Positions 1 through 6,506 of a stretch of DNA of 31,736 nt are shown one piece after another (position 1 is the stretch's first letter; the number at the start of each line of letters is the position of its first letter). The notes under the pieces are model-generated. The model searched no databases. It had not been told where the DNA came from and was given only the letters and a program-made list of their open reading frames with translations. This stretch comes from a virus, in IMG/VR virus record IMGVR_UViG_3300030101_004409, positions 1 through 31,736 of that record; one strand, given 5' to 3'. Made by a program: the position numbers and the translations under genes.

Positions 1-53
1 CTGAATGTGAAGCAGAATTAGATGACTATTTTGCAATAAGAGATGCTGAATAA
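1..53 (+). CDS. 3' end of an open reading frame, probably the tail fibre C-terminus
   Basis: Only the last 16 codons and a TAA stop are present (ECEAELDDYFAIRDAE). The stop overlaps the next ATG as TAATG. If the window is joined end to start, this frame is continuous with the large tail fibre gene that runs off the right edge, and the join rebuilds a fibre repeat. On that reading this is the fibre's C-terminus. It could equally be the end of another gene if the window is a linear fragment. Confidence 0.5.
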   Translation, partial: ECEAELDDYFAIRDAE

Positions 54-370
54 TGGCAGTAAGTAATACAAATGTAGCATTAAGGTCAGAAATTGGTAAT
101 GATGGCTGTAAAGTAGTAGAAACTACTAATATAAGTTTAGGATCGTTAATGACTGGAAGTACTGTCGGTGGTATATTAAATACTTATGCAGGACAAACAA
201 GTGGACCTTGTAATGCTTTTGAAAAATTTGGTGGCAGTAATAATCCATTACAAAGCACACCAAATACAGCTTTAACAAATTCTGATGTAAGTGCTATGAG
301 TTTAACACCACATCACATGAGCCACGCAATCGGTGGATTCCATGAAGCAGGTGGGGGACCTGGAAGATAA
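53..370 (+). CDS. Small Gly/Ser/Asn-rich protein, possibly virion-associated
   Basis: I do not recognise a family in this 105-residue protein. It is rich in Gly, Ser, Asn and Thr, has no membrane segment and ends in a glycine-rich tail (HEAGGGPGR). It starts in a TAATG overlap with the end of a fibre-like frame and lies just upstream of the lysis genes. Composition and position suggest a fibre accessory, a chaperone or a small virion protein, but this is inference from context. There are two cysteines (residues 19 and 53). Confidence 0.55.
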   Translation: MAVSNTNVALRSEIGNDGCKVVETTNISLGSLMTGSTVGGILNTYAGQTSGPCNAFEKFGGSNNPLQSTPNTALTNSDVSAMSLTPHHMSHAIGGFHEAGGGPGR

Positions 371-403
371 AATTTTATTAATAAATAACATGAGGGTTAT
401 GAA

Positions 404-616
404 ATGAGTGAAAAAACAGTAAACATAAATGACAAAGACTATAATTTTGATGAATTATCAAAAGAACAACAAATACTAGTTGAACATGTAGAAACTTGTC
501 GTAGGAATAAAAATCAGTTGTTATTCCAAATAGATCGTGAAAATGTTGCAGAGGGTGCATTTGCAAAAATGCTTACTGAATCATTTGAAGAAAAAAAGGA
601 AGATAAAGATGCCTAA
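404..616 (+). CDS. Small charged conserved phage protein upstream of holin
   Basis: This 70-residue protein has an N-terminal NINDKDYNFDELSKEQQ segment followed by a helical, charged region ending in a Glu/Lys/Asp-rich tail. The pattern (short beta hairpin then a long helix containing FQID) resembles a family of small phage proteins of unknown function that often sits near fibre and lysis genes. No catalytic motif is visible. Its stop lies 8 bases inside the holin gene, so the two are probably translationally coupled. Confidence 0.65.
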   Translation: MSEKTVNINDKDYNFDELSKEQQILVEHVETCRRNKNQLLFQIDRENVAEGAFAKMLTESFEEKKEDKDA

Positions 617-974
617 ATTAAATGTAGTTGCAGGTATTATTGACAAAGTTGCTGACAGAATTGACGACTTTACATTAGATAAAGCAGAAAAAGCAACACT
701 AATACAAGAGATAAATAAAGCTCAACTTGAAGTCAATAAAGTTGAAGCAGGACAATCAGGGCTTTTAAGTAGGTGGAGAGCTTTTTTGGGCTGGACAATA
801 AGTGTAGCATTTGGCTATCATTATATTATTCAACCATTTTTGCTTTTCATATTATCGGCTTTTGGTGTAGTAGTAGTATTACCACAATTCGATATGAGCA
901 CAATGACAACAATTCTTTTGGGTATGTTAGGTCTTGGGGGCATGAAGTCGTTCGACCGCATGAACAAAAAGTAA
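609..974 (+). CDS. Holin, 3-transmembrane superfamily type
   Basis: This 121-residue protein probably permeabilises the inner membrane so that the endolysin next door can reach the cell wall. The N-terminal half is charged and amphipathic (KVADRIDDFTLDKAEKATL), followed by SRWRAFLGW and two to three hydrophobic segments at about residues 60-110, ending in a short basic tail. This matches the layout of 3TM holins. I chose the ATG at 609, preceded by AAGGAAGA; an ORF extension back to 537 would lie over the upstream gene and looks spurious. Its stop overlaps the endolysin start as TAATG. Confidence 0.75.
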   Translation: MPKLNVVAGIIDKVADRIDDFTLDKAEKATLIQEINKAQLEVNKVEAGQSGLLSRWRAFLGWTISVAFGYHYIIQPFLLFILSAFGVVVVLPQFDMSTMTTILLGMLGLGGMKSFDRMNKK

Positions 975-1444
975 TGTTTGAAAAAATTGTCAAAAATGTC
1001 ATCGAACACGAGGGTGGATATGTTGACGATCCTGATGATAGAGGTGGAGAGACCAAATATGGAATTAGTAAAAAATGGTACCCTGAAGTTGATATTAAGC
1101 ATCTCACAATGGACGATGCTATTAATATCTATTACAATGACTATTGGATACCTAGTAAAGCAGAAAGTTTACCAAAAGAAATAAGAAGCACTTATTTTGA
1201 TATGTGTGTAAACATGGGGCAGGGGCAAGCAGTAAAAATCTTGCAAGAAGCCATAAACAGCAAAAAAACAGCCAAAATAGAAGAAGACGGGGTAATTGGT
1301 AGCATAACTATTAAAAATGCCGTCAGAGTATCAAAAAAGCGATTACAAGCATACAGGGTATTGTTTTATGCTAGATTAGTTGGCATAAGACCAAGCCAAG
1401 AGAAATTCTATTACGGCTGGTATAAAAGGGCTATTGAAGTATGA
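974..1444 (+). CDS. Endolysin, glycoside hydrolase family 108 type muramidase
   Basis: This enzyme should cleave peptidoglycan glycan strands at lysis. The N-terminus carries the GH108 hallmark HEGGYVDDPDDRGG followed by TKYGIS (residues 12-32), with Glu13 as the expected catalytic acid. The C-terminal region (EDGVIGSITIKNA, residues about 108-120) fits the peptidoglycan-binding-like part of the family. Length (156 residues) is normal. There is no signal peptide, so export depends on the adjacent holin. The ATG at 974 is used because it overlaps the holin stop (TAATG) and the family motif begins right after it; the frame is open upstream but would overlap the holin. Confidence 0.9.
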   Translation: MFEKIVKNVIEHEGGYVDDPDDRGGETKYGISKKWYPEVDIKHLTMDDAINIYYNDYWIPSKAESLPKEIRSTYFDMCVNMGQGQAVKILQEAINSKKTAKIEEDGVIGSITIKNAVRVSKKRLQAYRVLFYARLVGIRPSQEKFYYGWYKRAIEV

Positions 1445-2217
1445 AAAAAATAAAAAGCAGGGGGGTAATATTCGGTGATATGCACTTCCCATTGCATGAC
1501 GAGGGGGCTTTCAGTTGTGCATTAAAGGTTATTGAAACAGTGAAGCCAAATGTCTTTATTAATTTGGGAGATTTTGCTGAGGGCGAAATGGTATCTCATT
1601 GGAGGTGGAGCAGGAGAAAGCGACCGCCATTAGAGTATCAACTTCCTTTAATTGATAAAGAAGCTGATGAAGTGAATATGCATATGGATCGTATTGACTA
1701 TGTTTTAGATCAAGTAGGCTGTAAGAAAAGATACTTGGCAATGGGTAATCATGACAATTGGTATAATGCCTTTGTAGAGGAAAACCCTTATTTAGAACAA
1801 TACAAACCTGAAAACCTATTCAAGATCAAAGAAAGAGGGTATAAATGGTATCCATACGGAGAAATATTTAAAGTTGAGGGAACTAAGCTTTATGCATATC
1901 ATGGAGGGCATTATAATAGCATAAACCACAGCAGAACGACAGTGCAAAATCTCGGCTGTAATATTATTTACGGACATACGCACGATTGTCAAAGAAGTGT
2001 TGTTCAACATATTTCAGGTGTTCATATAGCACAAAGTATGGGGTGTCTGTGTAAGATCAAGAAAGATTTCTTAAAAGGCAGAAAAGTTAATTGGACTCAC
2101 AATGTTGGTGTAGTTGATTTTTTTGATGACGGGTGGTTTAATTTAATCACTCTTGATATACATGACGGAATGACGACATGGAATAACGAAATAATAAAGG
2201 GGGAACAATGGGCTTAG
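1441..2217 (+). CDS. Calcineurin-like metallophosphoesterase
   Basis: The protein has all the metal-binding motifs of calcineurin-like phosphoesterases in order: GDMHFP (12-17), GDFAEGE (43-49), GNHD (102-105), YHGGH (153-157) and GHTH (178-181). It should be an active two-metal phosphoesterase, but whether the substrate is nucleic acid, nucleotide or protein is not shown. At 258 residues it is one complete catalytic domain. It starts in an ATGA overlap with the endolysin stop and has AAGGG about 10 bases upstream. Phage copies have been proposed to act in DNA metabolism, yet here it sits with lysis and virion genes, so it is probably made late. Confidence 0.88.
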   Translation: MKKIKSRGVIFGDMHFPLHDEGAFSCALKVIETVKPNVFINLGDFAEGEMVSHWRWSRRKRPPLEYQLPLIDKEADEVNMHMDRIDYVLDQVGCKKRYLAMGNHDNWYNAFVEENPYLEQYKPENLFKIKERGYKWYPYGEIFKVEGTKLYAYHGGHYNSINHSRTTVQNLGCNIIYGHTHDCQRSVVQHISGVHIAQSMGCLCKIKKDFLKGRKVNWTHNVGVVDFFDDGWFNLITLDIHDGMTTWNNEIIKGEQWA

Positions 2218-2393
2218 CAGAATCAATAATTAGATTAAAAGAGGTAAGTAAAAAGCTTAGAGATCCTAATTTGACTGATGATGAAATAGTAAAGTATTTT
2301 ACCGAGCTACATAAAATTATAGATGAATTAGAAGTTCCCGAAATGATTAATATAAAAGATTTAATTGGAGAATCAAATGAGTACATATCTTGA
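2208..2393 (+). CDS. Small helical hypothetical protein
   Basis: This 61-residue, mostly helical, acidic protein is not recognised. It has a strong ribosome binding site (AAAGGGGGAACA before the ATG) and overlaps both neighbours: it starts 10 bases before the end of the phosphoesterase and ends 17 bases inside the neck-protein gene. The LRDPNLTDDEIVKYFTELHKIIDEL segment, here split as LRDPNLTDDE and IVKYFTELHK, predicts a helical pair. A small virion-assembly factor is plausible but not demonstrated. Confidence 0.6.
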   Translation: MGLAESIIRLKEVSKKLRDPNLTDDEIVKYFTELHKIIDELEVPEMINIKDLIGESNEYIS

Positions 2394-3363
2394 AAATTAT
2401 TGCACAATAGAAGATATACAATTGGTAGCCCCATTTGTATTTGACTATGACAGGAAAAGAGTAATATCAAACTGGGTAAGCCACAGCGGAAGTGGTGCAT
2501 CTACCATTTACAAAGCAGGTAGTGTTGGCAAACTTTCTATGCTTTATTCAAATGACATTGAATTAACAAGTGTCAGCGACATAGCTAGTGTTGATGCAGA
2601 CGGCAAATTCTTTTTTGATGAAGATGCTGATGTTGTTTATTACAGGCCAACAAGCACAAATGATCCCAACTTTGACGAAAGTGTGGCAGCTGGACGGGAT
2701 AATAAAACTCTCTTTACAGAGTTTATATCAAGAAGTTCCGACTTTGTAAGATCTTATATTAATAAACCTATATATAAGAACAAAGGTGTAGGAACGGGGG
2801 ATAGTTTGGGTAGAGATTTTCCTGAGGTTATAGTAAGATCAACTGCACTTTTGTCAGCTTCACTTGCAATTATGGCATATGATAGAGAAAAAGGCGAAGA
2901 ATTGCAGAATTTGGCATATAACCCAAATGACAATAACGGGCTACTAGATTTAATAAGACGAGGTGTAATTTCGTTAGATCAAGACGAGGACGGCAGAGAT
3001 AAAATTGTTAAAGAAGTTTCTGTTAACAATTCTACTACTGGTGCTATTGTCGATACTTTCGGACACCCGACTGTATCATATGACAGAATAAAAGTAATTA
3101 TAGCAAGCGGTGGCACATTTTCAGCAGGTAGCACTTCTTCTATTACTTTTAATACTTTTGTAGGCAATGATAATGGTTTAAAGATAGATCAAGTAGTTAT
3201 ATCAGAAGTAATAGACGGATCTTTCCAATCTATTGGTCATGGTATTTTTGTAAGATTTTCTGAAGGTGTTTATACAACAGGTGATGAATGGGAAGTCGAA
3301 GTGTCGGGACTAGACCACACAAGCGGTGGTGGAATTAATACTATACAATTAAAGAGGAATTAA
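2377..3363 (+). CDS. Probable head-tail connector (neck) protein
   Basis: This 328-residue protein has two parts. The N-terminal half (about 1-200) contains mostly helical segments including FTEFISRSSDFVRSYINKPI and STALLSASLAIMAYDREKGE, a pattern common in head-completion adaptors. The C-terminal half is beta-rich and Gly/Ser/Thr-rich. It lies just before tail-completion and tail-tube genes, where connectors are expected. I chose the ATG at 2377, with GGAG six bases upstream, rather than a TTG at 2365. The assignment is from context and fold-like pattern only, and the extra C-terminal beta domain is unusual for a simple adaptor. Confidence 0.5.
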   Translation: MSTYLENYCTIEDIQLVAPFVFDYDRKRVISNWVSHSGSGASTIYKAGSVGKLSMLYSNDIELTSVSDIASVDADGKFFFDEDADVVYYRPTSTNDPNFDESVAAGRDNKTLFTEFISRSSDFVRSYINKPIYKNKGVGTGDSLGRDFPEVIVRSTALLSASLAIMAYDREKGEELQNLAYNPNDNNGLLDLIRRGVISLDQDEDGRDKIVKEVSVNNSTTGAIVDTFGHPTVSYDRIKVIIASGGTFSAGSTSSITFNTFVGNDNGLKIDQVVISEVIDGSFQSIGHGIFVRFSEGVYTTGDEWEVEVSGLDHTSGGGINTIQLKRN

Positions 3364-3364
3364 T

Positions 3365-3433
3365 ATGCCGTATCATTATGGAAAAAAGAAAAAAAAGAAA
3401 AAGAAAAAAATGAAAATAAGGAAAAGAAAGTAA
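3365..3433 (+). CDS. Tiny polylysine peptide
   Basis: A 22-residue frame begins MPYHYG and is then almost entirely Lys and Arg (runs of lysines broken by Met and Ile). It starts right after the stop of the neck gene and ends in a TAATG overlap with the next basic gene, so it sits in a chain of coupled frames. Its charge matches the other basic proteins of the cluster. Because lysine codons are AAA/AAG, a purine-rich stretch could mimic such a frame by chance; the exact TAATG linkage on its right side is the main support. Confidence 0.5.
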   Translation: MPYHYGKKKKKKKKKMKIRKRK

Positions 3434-3612
3434 TGGCTAAAAATTTAAAAGGTGTTAGTCTTAAAGGGTTAAACAAAACGCAAAAAAGACAAATGAGCAG
3501 ACACAAAGTTCATCATACCAAAGCACATTTAAGAGGTATGGCAGCAGCTATGCGTAAAGGTAAAACTTTTAAACAAGCACACAACGAAGCAATGAGAAAA
3601 ATTGGAAAATAA
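3433..3612 (+). CDS. Small strongly basic protein
   Basis: This 59-residue frame is Lys/Arg/His-rich (for example RQMSRHKVHHTKAHLRG, then GKTFKQAHNEAMRKIGK) and predicts two helices. It is joined to both neighbours by TAATG overlaps. The C-terminal half (MAAAMRKGKTFKQAHNEAMR) resembles short helical motifs of small phage basic proteins whose function is unknown. Its position among other basic genes in the virion module suggests a nucleic-acid-binding or virion-packaged protein; that is inference. Confidence 0.65.
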   Translation: MAKNLKGVSLKGLNKTQKRQMSRHKVHHTKAHLRGMAAAMRKGKTFKQAHNEAMRKIGK

Positions 3613-3935
3613 TGCATTCAAAAAGACAAAAAGCATTACTTAAAAAATACGGGTTAAAGGGTGTTAATAAACCAAAAATGACGCCCAAACACCCAAAGAA
3701 AAAAGCTTTGGTATTAGCAAAAGTAGGACCGCATAAACTTAAATTGATCCGATTTGGAGCTCAGGGTATGGGGCATAATTATAGTGCGGGTGCAAGAAAA
3801 AGCTTTAAAGCAAGACACGCAAGAAATATTAAAAAAGGTCCAACTTCAGCAGCTTATTGGGCTGACAGGTTTTTATGGAGCGGTCCAAAAGGAAGAAAGA
3901 AAAAACCGCCTAAATCACAAAAAAGGGTTTTGTGA
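3612..3935 (+). CDS. Basic conserved phage protein (KSFKARHARNI family)
   Basis: The protein has 107 residues. A basic N-terminus is followed by a conserved-looking core: KLIRFGAQGMG, then ARKSFKARHARNIKKG and SAAYWADRFLWSG (about 55-95). I know this core from small proteins of unknown function in many marine and large phages. The family is not catalytic as far as is known. It is coupled on both sides (TAATG at 3612; TGATG at 3935) and is the largest member of the basic run. Confidence 0.75.
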   Translation: MHSKRQKALLKKYGLKGVNKPKMTPKHPKKKALVLAKVGPHKLKLIRFGAQGMGHNYSAGARKSFKARHARNIKKGPTSAAYWADRFLWSGPKGRKKKPPKSQKRVL

Positions 3936-4069
3936 TGAAAAAAACTAATGTTCAGTTTGTAAGAAGAAATGGTAAAAAGAAAACAAGACAGGGACAAAGC
4001 CACAGAACGAAGTATGGCACAAAGATTAGTAAAAAGTATTATAAGAAAAAAAATAGGGGACAGGGATAA
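3935..4069 (+). CDS. Small strongly basic protein
   Basis: This 44-residue frame is made mostly of Lys, Arg, Gln, Asn and Tyr (for example RRNGKKKTRQGQSHRTKYG). It starts in a TGATG overlap with the preceding basic gene and ends in a TAATG overlap with the following tail-completion gene. No fold is recognised. It continues the series of basic proteins and would bind nucleic acid or acidic partners non-specifically. Confidence 0.6.
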   Translation: MKKTNVQFVRRNGKKKTRQGQSHRTKYGTKISKKYYKKKNRGQG

Positions 4070-4506
4070 TGGCAATAACATTTGAAAACATTTATAAAGA
4101 TCGTGTTTTAGACAATATACAAAAATTATTAAAACAAAATCTTTCTTCAATACCGATCCTGTATAGTGAACACAGAGGACAAGAAAGTTTTTTAATTATT
4201 CCTGAATCTGATACATTTTTAGATCATTCAAGCAATGTTCATCTCAGGCAATATTCTACGACTATCGAATATAGACTTAGACGAGGTGGGGAATATACAA
4301 AAGATAATCATTTAAACAGACTGACAACAATAGCTGAATCAGTTAAAAGAATTTTATTCGACAATAAAAACTTTGAAAGCGATAGCACTTCACAATGGTA
4401 TAATGGCATAGTGGATAGTGTAGAGTACACAAGAGATGAAGATGACGAAAACATTTCAAATGTTGCTATAACTTTTCAATGCAATGTAAATGAGGTAATA
4501 TCATGA
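4069..4506 (+). CDS. Probable tail terminator / tail completion protein
   Basis: This 145-residue protein has an N-terminal helix (FENIYKDRVLDNIQKLLKQ), then alternating beta strands and a helix around LNRLTTIAESVKRILFDN, ending in strands (VEYTRDEDDENISNVAITFQ). That arrangement, the size and the position immediately before the tail tube fit tail terminator (gpU-like) or tail completion proteins, which cap the tail tube and join it to the head. Sequence identity is too weak to be sure. Confidence 0.5.
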   Translation: MAITFENIYKDRVLDNIQKLLKQNLSSIPILYSEHRGQESFLIIPESDTFLDHSSNVHLRQYSTTIEYRLRRGGEYTKDNHLNRLTTIAESVKRILFDNKNFESDSTSQWYNGIVDSVEYTRDEDDENISNVAITFQCNVNEVIS

Positions 4507-4715
4507 AATATAAATTAATGAAAACAAGAGGATTAAAGCTTCAATATGGTTATACACAAACACCAAATAGAGTTTGTAGAAAACTACTTAAAGGCGAAGC
4601 TGTAAATCTCAAAAAAGAAGAATTGGCTGAATTAGAGTCGCTTGGTGTTCAATTAGAGCCAACAAGTAAACCAAAACCAAGCAAAAAAGAGGGAGAAATA
4701 GAAAATGGCAGTTAG
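4503..4715 (+). CDS. Small basic hypothetical protein between terminator and tail tube
   Basis: This 70-residue protein starts in an ATGA overlap with the preceding gene and ends 11 bases into the tail tube gene. The N-terminal part is basic (MKYKLMKTRGLKLQYGYTQT) and the C-terminus is Lys/Pro/Glu-rich and probably disordered. The central helix LKKEELAELESLGVQLE is acidic. No known family or catalytic site is recognised. Location suggests a role in tail assembly. Confidence 0.55.
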   Translation: MKYKLMKTRGLKLQYGYTQTPNRVCRKLLKGEAVNLKKEELAELESLGVQLEPTSKPKPSKKEGEIENGS

Positions 4716-5832
4716 TGGAAAAGTCTATTCTAAAAGCGGTTTTAGTATGGGCATAGTAGCAAAAAGCGGTTCAGCATTCACAACAGTAGCTTCTGCAAGC
4801 GGGGCATATAAATTGCTTCCAGTAATCAATGTATCATCACCCGTTCTCAATCTTGTTGAAAGTGGTGAGATCCGAAGCAATAATGCAGGAATGATTGAAA
4901 CAGACAAAGATCAATTCAGAACAAGAAAAGGTGGATTCATTACAATGGATTTTGAAGTACCAGCTGAAAGAAATTTCATTACTAGATTATTAGCTAATGT
5001 ATTACAAGATCATTCTGAAAACACAAGCGGAACAAATGTGATTCACACTATTGAAGCTTCTTCAAGTGCTTCTTTATCAAGACCAGACTTTACAACAGCT
5101 TCAAGTGCAGGTGTACCAAGTTTGTTTGATATTGGACTTTATTATCCAACAGCAAATGAAGATAAAGCTATCACAAGTGCAGTTTTACAAACCTTAACAA
5201 TGAGCTTCGATATGGCAGACGGAAGATGTTTAATGAGTGGAACATTTTATTCAGGCTTTACAAGTTCTAATAAATTTGTTATGGAAGAAAATCTATCCAA
5301 TGCGGTAGATGTGATTGCTTCAGCATCAGCACCAGTTGTCCCAGTAGAATCAAATTTTGATCTTAAAAAATTAGATGTGGACGGGCAAACATTAACAGAT
5401 GTAATTATACAAGCAGTATCTTTTACATTTGAAAATAATGTTGCAAGAGTTGGTAGAGATGCTAACGGAGATGCAGAAAGTTATGCATTCGGCATTCCTT
5501 CAGTTAATATAACTGGAGAATTGACAGTGATGTATGACGGGAATGTAAATTTCGCAGACGGGAAAAATGTATTACAAGATTTTCTTGACGGGAAAACAGC
5601 AACTCTAAAATTACAACAGGGAGACGGCACAGTGGACGCAGGCGAAGTTGGAGAAATGAATATTGAATGTGAAATTTTTTCAACAGCAGTTAATCTTGAC
5701 GCAAATGCAGATACAGGTGCAGTAATTACAATACCATTTAAGGTAGTGCAACCAACTGACGATAATGGAGATCCGAGTGGGACAGCATTTAAATTTGAAT
5801 ACAACGACAAATTTGCTTCGTCAACTTGGTAA
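4705..5832 (+). CDS. Major tail protein (tail tube)
   Basis: This 375-residue protein should polymerise into the tail tube. It is rich in Ser, Ala, Thr, Asp and beta-strand patterns, with few charges clustered and only one or two cysteines. It begins with a tube-like segment (SGKVYSKSGFSMGIVAKSG), and lies directly upstream of the frameshifted chaperones and the tape measure, the canonical position of the tube gene. It has a good ribosome binding site (GAGGGAGA). At 375 residues it is longer than the simplest tube proteins, so it may carry an added surface domain. Confidence 0.72.
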   Translation: MAVSGKVYSKSGFSMGIVAKSGSAFTTVASASGAYKLLPVINVSSPVLNLVESGEIRSNNAGMIETDKDQFRTRKGGFITMDFEVPAERNFITRLLANVLQDHSENTSGTNVIHTIEASSSASLSRPDFTTASSAGVPSLFDIGLYYPTANEDKAITSAVLQTLTMSFDMADGRCLMSGTFYSGFTSSNKFVMEENLSNAVDVIASASAPVVPVESNFDLKKLDVDGQTLTDVIIQAVSFTFENNVARVGRDANGDAESYAFGIPSVNITGELTVMYDGNVNFADGKNVLQDFLDGKTATLKLQQGDGTVDAGEVGEMNIECEIFSTAVNLDANADTGAVITIPFKVVQPTDDNGDPSGTAFKFEYNDKFASSTW

Positions 5833-5844
5833 AAGGGGGAATAA

Positions 5845-6105
5845 GTGAAAGTAGAGATGTTTGAGAGAGAATGGGAAGCAAAACCCATTTCATATAAACA
5901 AAAAAGAAAGTTGTGGCAGTTAAGTCTTATTGCTTTTAAAGAAGAGGGACAAGACGAAAAAGACTATTTTAAACTGATGAATAAAGTAGAGGAATTTTCA
6001 GGGCTTACTGAAAAAGACTTTACTGATTTATCTATGGGGCAAATAGACTTAGTATTGCAACAAGTCTTTACTCAATATATGGGGCTTGAAAAAAAAGACT
6101 CATAG
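5845..6105 (+). CDS. Tail assembly chaperone (gpG-like), shorter frame
   Basis: The 86-residue product is a soluble helical protein that would coat the tape measure before tube assembly. It starts at a GTG with AAAAGGGGGAAT just upstream. Its last codons read through a run of eight adenines (6089-6096) and then stop at 6103-6105. At that run the -1 frame opens (its preceding stop is at 6087-6089) and continues for 137 codons, so this gene is the G part of a G/GT frameshift pair as in lambda and many siphoviruses. Confidence 0.75.
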   Translation: MKVEMFEREWEAKPISYKQKRKLWQLSLIAFKEEGQDEKDYFKLMNKVEEFSGLTEKDFTDLSMGQIDLVLQQVFTQYMGLEKKDS

Positions 6106-6154
6106 GACTTTGTAGCTATGTGTGGTTTTCCGCATTAGGTTTTCCACACATGGC
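6089..6154 (+). promoter_or_regulatory. Programmed -1 ribosomal frameshift site with downstream hairpin
   Basis: The slippery run is A8 at 6089-6096, read as GAA AAA AAA G in the zero frame. The -1 frame has a stop at 6087-6089 immediately before it and the zero frame stops at 6103-6105, so slippage must happen in this narrow window. Downstream, GCTATGTGTGG (6115-6125) can pair with CCACACATGGC (6144-6154) to make an 11-bp stem with one G-U pair. A weaker hairpin CATAG/CTATG (6101-6105 with 6116-6120) overlaps it and would compete. Spacing of the long stem (18 bases) is larger than ideal. Confidence 0.65.
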
Positions 6155-6506
6155 ATTAGAGTTTCCATACAAACGACAAAGCCCGATCTCTAAAAAAATG
6201 ACAGTGTATAGAGATCTTGAACAGGTATGGCAAGAAATTTATCAATTAGTAGATAATTGGAAAGATAGTGATTATTCATTAGGTAGAAATTTGTATTTCT
6301 ACTTACCATTATTTATGAATCCAAAATGGATTATCAGCGGAGATGAATCAACATTAATTACAGAATATAATTATGTCAAAGAATTTAATATACCGCTTGG
6401 CAGAGATCTTGACAGTGCAGACGCAGAAAAGCTTGAAGTGTTTGACAGAATAAGATCCGAAATAAACAATATAAAAACTTACATGAGCGAGAAAAATGGC
6501 AGATAA
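6096..6506 (+). CDS. Tail assembly chaperone C-terminal extension (gpT-like), made by -1 frameshift
   Basis: This frame follows the preceding chaperone gene and would be translated as its C-terminal extension after a -1 slip. It adds about 136 residues (RLIGLCSYVWFSALGFPH, and further on). The first in-frame candidate starts are a GTG at 6120 and an ATG at 6150, neither with a convincing ribosome binding site, which supports expression by frameshift. The T part in related phages recruits tail tube subunits to the chaperone-coated tape measure. It ends 11 bases inside the tape measure gene. Confidence 0.68.
   Translation, partial: RLIGLCSYVWFSALGFPHMALEFPYKRQSPISKKMTVYRDLEQVWQEIYQLVDNWKDSDYSLGRNLYFYLPLFMNPKWIISGDESTLITEYNYVKEFNIPLGRDLDSADAEKLEVFDRIRSEINNIKTYMSEKNGR

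Noticed and set aside
537-608. N-terminal extension of the holin frame
   Set aside because: It overlaps the upstream gene in another frame; the ATG at 609 has a good ribosome binding site and gives the usual holin N-terminus.
773-973. Upstream extension of the endolysin frame
   Set aside because: The extra region lies wholly within the holin gene; the family motif starts right after the ATG at 974, which overlaps the holin stop.
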